DNA of 64,000 bases from Anaerolineae bacterium (GTDB lineage Bacteria; Chloroflexota; Anaerolineae; Aggregatilineales; Phototrophicaceae), in assembly GCA_021296065.1 (NCBI GenBank), contig JAGWBD010000014.1:1-64000 (forward strand), in the 5' to 3' direction. The translations under genes were made by a program, and so were the position numbers. The notes below the pieces were generated by a model. The model was not told the origin of the DNA, made no database searches, and worked only from the letters and a program-made list of their open reading frames with translations. Positions within the stretch are counted from its first letter, which is position 1. The number at the start of each line of letters is the position of its first letter. Of the stretch, positions 60,484 to 64,000 are shown piece after piece.

Positions 60484-61205
60484 ACGAGAACATCCATGGG
60501 CTCGTGCGCGAACGCTACGGCGCGCTGGCGCAGTCGGGCGACAGTTGCTGTTCGCCGGGGCTCTATGACGAGTTCACGCTGACGGATCTGCCGGTCGAGG
60601 TGAGGGAGTTGTCGCTGGGCTGCGGCAATCCACTGGAGAATGCCGACCTGCAGCCGGGCGAGACCGTGCTGGACCTGGGCAGCGGCGCCGGTATCGACTG
60701 TTTTCTGGCGGCGCGCGCCGTGGGGCCGACGGGGCGCGTCATCGGCGTCGACATGACGCCCGCCATGCTGGAGCGCGCGGAAACGGCGCGCGAGCGCATG
60801 GGCCTGACTCATGTCGAGTTTCGCGAGGGATTTATCGAGGCCTTGCCGCTGGAGTCCGAATCGGTCGACGTCATCCTTTCCAACTGCGTCATCAACCTGA
60901 CGCCGGACAAGGCCCCCGTGTTTCGCGAGGCCTTTCGTGTGCTGAAGCCCGGCGGCCGCCTGGCGCTGAGCGATATTGTCCGTGTTGGCGAGTTCTCGCC
61001 GGCACTGATGGCGGACCGCGGGAAGTGGTCGGAGTGCGTGACCGGCGCCATTCCGCTGGCGGACTACACCAGCCTGATGCGTGAAGCCGGCTTCGTGGAG
61101 ATTGAGGTGCCCGACATGCGCAATGCCGACGGGATCATCCCGATTCAGCCGGGCATGCCGCCGCTCTTCACCGCGCGCATCACGGCGCGCAAACCGCAGG
61201 CGTAG
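60480..61205 (+). CDS. arsM: Arsenite S-adenosylmethionine methyltransferase
   Basis: A 241-residue ArsM. Motif I is [16 protein letters not shown]. The three cysteines of the As(III) site appear as [18 protein letters not shown] and [10 protein letters not shown], and an N-terminal Cys pair is in SGDSCCSPG. It methylates As(III) to mono-, di- and trimethylated forms. It is coupled to arsR (ATGA overlap). A 15-bp hairpin at 61227 follows. This two-gene operon is complete; no ArsB/Acr3 efflux gene is nearby. Confidence 0.93.
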   Translation: MNENIHGLVRERYGALAQSGDSCCSPGLYDEFTLTDLPVEVRELSLGCGNPLENADLQPGETVLDLGSGAGIDCFLAARAVGPTGRVIGVDMTPAMLERAETARERMGLTHVEFREGFIEALPLESESVDVILSNCVINLTPDKAPVFREAFRVLKPGGRLALSDIVRVGEFSPALMADRGKWSECVTGAIPLADYTSLMREAGFVEIEVPDMRNADGIIPIQPGMPPLFTARITARKPQA

Positions 61206-61226
61206 CTACGTGGCAAATGCGTTTCT

Positions 61227-61261
61227 GACCGCGCCCGGCAGAGGCCCTGCCGGGCGCGGTC
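61227..61261. terminator. Strong hairpin between arsM and convergent Cache-like gene
   Basis: A perfect 15-bp stem GACCGCGCCCGGCAG / CTGCCGGGCGCGGTC with loop AGGCC, in the 60-bp convergent gap. No U-tract is seen, but it is the most stable hairpin in the window and can serve both genes. Confidence 0.6.
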
Positions 61262-61265
61262 GTGA

Positions 61266-62672
61266 TTAACCGTCCTGCTGCATTTCCGATTCGTAGAGGC
61301 CGGCGCCGATGGAAATGTGCTCGCCGGCAAGCGTGTCGCCAACGACGAAGGAGTGCTTGATCTCCACCTCGTCACTGGCCTGGTTAAGCCACAGGTAGCG
61401 CACCCAGCCCTCGCCGGCCTCGCTGCGCGCCGCATCGAGGATATCCTGGTTTGGCAGGTTGCCCTCGGCGTCTATGAAGTCGCAACGCGGTTCATCGCTC
61501 TGCTGGCGTTCGTAGTCGAGCGGGTAGACCAGCTGGCGGCAGAGTTCATCCAGCACGAAGATGTAGGCCGGGCCGCCGATCCACTGCGGGTGATGGAGGA
61601 AGAGGTCCCAGGCCAGTTCACCGCGCTCGTCGACCAGGTCCCTGGCGCAGCGCACGTATTGCTCCAGTTCATCGCGCGTGTCGATGTCGCGCGCCAGCGG
61701 CAGGGCGCGACACGCCGCCGACGGGATGTAAAGGCCCGTGCCGAGAGCGTAGGCGCGGCCGTCCAGCAGCACGCGGCGAACATAAGAGGCCTTGTGGCTT
61801 GTCTCGTCGGTGGCGGGGTTGCGGAAGGTGTAATAGACGTAGCCGTCATCGTGGCTGGCCAGGACACGCTGGATTTCCAGGCCGATGCGGACGCCATCAA
61901 CGTCGATCAGATCGGCAGCGCTGGTGCCGACGAGATGAGGCTGGCCGGGGTTGCTGATCTGCATCAGGGTTTGGAGGTCACCGACGAAGAGGTAGGTGGG
62001 GCCGGAGATCCAGCGCGGGTCGCTGGCGAAGTCGTGCAGCGCCTGCAGGCCGTGTTGCTGCAAGTGGTGGGCGGCGCAGGCCACGAAGCGTTCGACGTCG
62101 CGCTCGTTGTAGACCAGTGAGGCGCGCACCACCTCCGGCGCGCAGGTGCCGTGCGTGTCCTGCGGAGAGATCGAAGCGCCGAGATAGGCCGGTTCGCCCT
62201 GATAGTCAATCAGCTGGACGTAAGTCTCCATCGGGTCTTCCCGACCGGTGTCCGGATTGATGAAACGCAGGTAGACGTAACCGCCGCCGAAGTCGCGGGT
62301 GACGCGCACCTGCTCGCGGGAGGGGTAGACGCCGTCCGGGTCCTGCCAGTCCCACAGGTTGTCGCCGGGGCTGATATCCGAACCCGGGCTGAGCAGGGCG
62401 CTGCCGTCCGCCTTGGTGGCGAAGATGTAGACGGGGTGCTCCCACCAGGCGCCGGTCTCGAAGTCCTGCGCAGCCTGCTCCCAGCCGACCGTCTCGATGT
62501 GTTCGGCGGCGCAACTGACGAATTGTTTCAGTTGCTCGCGCGTGTGCAGGTCCGCGAGGCGACCTCCATGGCTGTCGCAGGGCGTCTGCGCCGCGACGGG
62601 CGTTGCCAGCAGCGTCAGCAACAGTGCCAGCGCCGCAATGAACAGGAACTGTCTGGAATTTCCGTAAGCCAT
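61266..62672 (-). CDS. Secreted Cache-like repeat protein 1
   Basis: A 468-residue protein. A signal peptide (residues 1-28, ending PVAAQ) is followed by three successive Cache-like units of about 140 residues. Each starts with a helix such as LKQFVSCAAEHIETVGWEQA, VERFVACAAHHLQQHGLQAL or LEQYVRCARDLVDERGELAW, and contains strands ending PxYIF or PTYLF and a GYVYYTFRNP-like block. Cache domains bind small ligands. No membrane or signalling domain follows, so it would be a free secreted binder. GGAGGG precedes ATG 62672. It is tandem with a paralog. Confidence 0.72.
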   Translation of the reverse strand: MAYGNSRQFLFIAALALLLTLLATPVAAQTPCDSHGGRLADLHTREQLKQFVSCAAEHIETVGWEQAAQDFETGAWWEHPVYIFATKADGSALLSPGSDISPGDNLWDWQDPDGVYPSREQVRVTRDFGGGYVYLRFINPDTGREDPMETYVQLIDYQGEPAYLGASISPQDTHGTCAPEVVRASLVYNERDVERFVACAAHHLQQHGLQALHDFASDPRWISGPTYLFVGDLQTLMQISNPGQPHLVGTSAADLIDVDGVRIGLEIQRVLASHDDGYVYYTFRNPATDETSHKASYVRRVLLDGRAYALGTGLYIPSAACRALPLARDIDTRDELEQYVRCARDLVDERGELAWDLFLHHPQWIGGPAYIFVLDELCRQLVYPLDYERQQSDEPRCDFIDAEGNLPNQDILDAARSEAGEGWVRYLWLNQASDEVEIKHSFVVGDTLAGEHISIGAGLYESEMQQDG

Positions 62673-62750
62673 GGGGCCCTCCCTGCCAGTCCGTAGACCG
62701 GCACTCAGCGCTGTCACGGCTGATGCAGCGGTGACAGCTGCGAAACGAAT

Positions 62751-64000
62751 CTACGATTGCATTTGCGATTCATAGAGACCGGCGGCGACGGATATCAACT
62801 CGCCGTTGAGCATCACGCCGACCACGTAGCTCTCCTTGCCCTCGACCTCGCCGCTGAGCGGGTTCTGCAGCACGTAGCGGAGCCAGCCCTCGCCATCTTC
62901 ACTGGTCACCCTGGCGCGAATCTCCTGGTCCACGGGCGTACCCTCCGCATCCTCGAAGTCGCACGCGCCAGTCTGCGCGCCGACCGGATTGGGCGTGGCA
63001 AGGTAACGGCAGTTCTGGTCCAGCACGAAGAGGTAGGTGGCGCCGCCGATCCACTGCGGGTGGTTGAGGAAGCGGTCGAAGGCCGGTGCGCCGCGTTCCT
63101 CGACCAGTTGTGCGGCGCAGCGCACGAATTGCTGCAACTGGTCGCGGGTGTCCAGGTCGCGCGCCAGCGGCAGATCGCGGCATTCGTCGGCGGGGACATA
63201 TAAGCCGGAACCAATATGGTAGAAACGGCCTTCAAGCAGGAAGCGGCGGAAATAGGCAATCTTGCGCCCTTCCTCTTCTGTGGCGGGGTTGCGGAAGGTG
63301 TAGTAGACGTAGCCATCGTCGTGGCTGCCGAGGATCCGCTGCGTTTCGGGCGCGCCCTGGACCCGGCCTGCCGCATAGGCAGCGGCATTGCGGATGGTGC
63401 CGACCAGATGAGGCTGGCCGGGGTTGGCCAGCATGCGCAGGGACTGCAGGTCGAACAGGAAAAGGTAGGTGCGGCCGGCGTTCCAGCGCGGGTCCGTGTT
63501 GAAGTCGTGAATAGCCTGCAGGCCATGCTGCCGCAGATGGTGTTCGGCGCAGGTGACAAAACGCTCGACGTCACGTTCCGTATAAACGAGGGAGGCGCGC
63601 GCCAGGTCCGGTAAGCAGGTGGCGTGCGTATCCGTCGGGTAGTAACCGGCGCCAATGTAGGCCGCTTCACCCTCATGTTCGACAGGCGTGATCCAGGTCA
63701 CTTTGGGCTCTGTCTCACCAGTGACGGGGTTGTTGAAACGGTAGTAGACGTAACCGGCGCCAAAATCCCGCGATACGCGCAGATGCTGGTGGGAGACGTG
63801 GGCGCCGTCTGCATCGACCCTGTCCAGCGCATCTGTGCCGGGCTCGACGTCGGCGCCGGCCACGAGGATGATCTTGCCTGCTGCGGTACCGGCGAAGATA
63901 TAGACGGGTCCGTCGCGCCAGTCGCTGGTCTCAAAGTCCTGCGCAGCCTGCTCCCAGCCGACCGTCGCGACGTGTGCAGCGGTGCATTGCACGAATCGCT
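62751..64000 (-). CDS. Secreted Cache-like repeat protein 2 (partial)
   Basis: At least 416 codons, open at the window edge, so the N-terminus is missing. It shares the three-unit layout of the neighbour (RFVQCTAAHVATVGWEQA; VERFVTCAEHHLRQHGLQAI; LQQFVRCAAQLVEERGAPAF) and the same end (SVAAGLYESQMQS). Paralog of the 61266 gene, arranged in tandem and separated by 78 bp. The function is unknown. The partial end precludes checking for a signal peptide. Confidence 0.72.
   Translation of the reverse strand, partial: RFVQCTAAHVATVGWEQAAQDFETSDWRDGPVYIFAGTAAGKIILVAGADVEPGTDALDRVDADGAHVSHQHLRVSRDFGAGYVYYRFNNPVTGETEPKVTWITPVEHEGEAAYIGAGYYPTDTHATCLPDLARASLVYTERDVERFVTCAEHHLRQHGLQAIHDFNTDPRWNAGRTYLFLFDLQSLRMLANPGQPHLVGTIRNAAAYAAGRVQGAPETQRILGSHDDGYVYYTFRNPATEEEGRKIAYFRRFLLEGRFYHIGSGLYVPADECRDLPLARDLDTRDQLQQFVRCAAQLVEERGAPAFDRFLNHPQWIGGATYLFVLDQNCRYLATPNPVGAQTGACDFEDAEGTPVDQEIRARVTSEDGEGWLRYVLQNPLSGEVEGKESYVVGVMLNGELISVAAGLYESQMQS

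Noticed and set aside
1-64000. tRNA, rRNA or CRISPR array
   Set aside because: None recognised by reading; a tool search (tRNAscan-type, rRNA HMM) would be needed to exclude a tRNA in a gap.

Overview
The window looks like part of a high-GC bacterial chromosome. Several traits suggest a Chloroflexota (possibly Caldilineae-like) genome: TPGPTFTPT-type linkers in a membrane-anchored protein, tandem Tat-exported sugar-binding proteins, two phytanoyl-CoA-dioxygenase-like genes, a CoaBC with Asp and Ser where the usual active-site Asn and Cys sit, and dispersed CCCTCACCCC-type repeats. This assignment is an inference; no rRNA or tRNA gene was found to settle it. Recurrent -10-like boxes (CTACAAT, TATACT) precede many genes.

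Layout. 1-20.7 kb is mostly housekeeping: a frameshifted DUF5655 gene, a PhyH-like dioxygenase, two methyltransferases divergent from a PcrA/UvrD helicase, coaBC with a pterin dehydratase, an amidohydrolase, oligoendopeptidase F with a small membrane ORF, two MFS transporters, a MaoC-like hydratase, an ABC exporter, and a membrane glycosyltransferase with a VanZ-like protein. 20.8-42.9 kb is an accessory carbohydrate island: four tandem paralogous Tat-dependent solute-binding proteins, each with its own leader and a 3' hairpin; two permease pairs, the second degenerate; a GH32-like enzyme; a divergent GroEL-like chaperonin fused by a TGATG junction to an Asp-box beta-propeller; four tandem GH32 beta-fructosidase genes, three of them broken; and a sulfatase. 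The likely logic is uptake of a fructose-containing oligosaccharide and hydrolysis in the cytoplasm, since none of the hydrolases shows a signal peptide.

43-64 kb is mixed: an SH3-type secreted protein, a second PhyH-like gene divergent from an ADP-ribosylglycohydrolase, a phosphoesterase/ThpR pair, a BglII-like restriction-modification pair whose methyltransferase carries an in-frame stop, FtsK, a glycosyltransferase, LysM/SdrD-like surface proteins, FolC, HtrA, a cytochrome P460-like lipoprotein, an arsR-arsM arsenic operon with a clear operator-promoter, and two tandem secreted Cache-like repeat proteins, the last running off the window.

The most interesting points are: (1) the chaperonin lacking both ATP-hydrolysis aspartates, coupled to a cytoplasmic Asp-box propeller inside a sugar island; (2) the amplified SBP array with a conserved SD-like GGGAGGTGCG element 62-70 nt upstream of each start and a duplicated scrap of vanZ that shows how the array grew; and (3) the GH32 array in which three copies carry different deletions in the same short block after the acid/base motif. 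Several genes have small indels or a stop, so assembly quality should be checked before reading biology into all of them.
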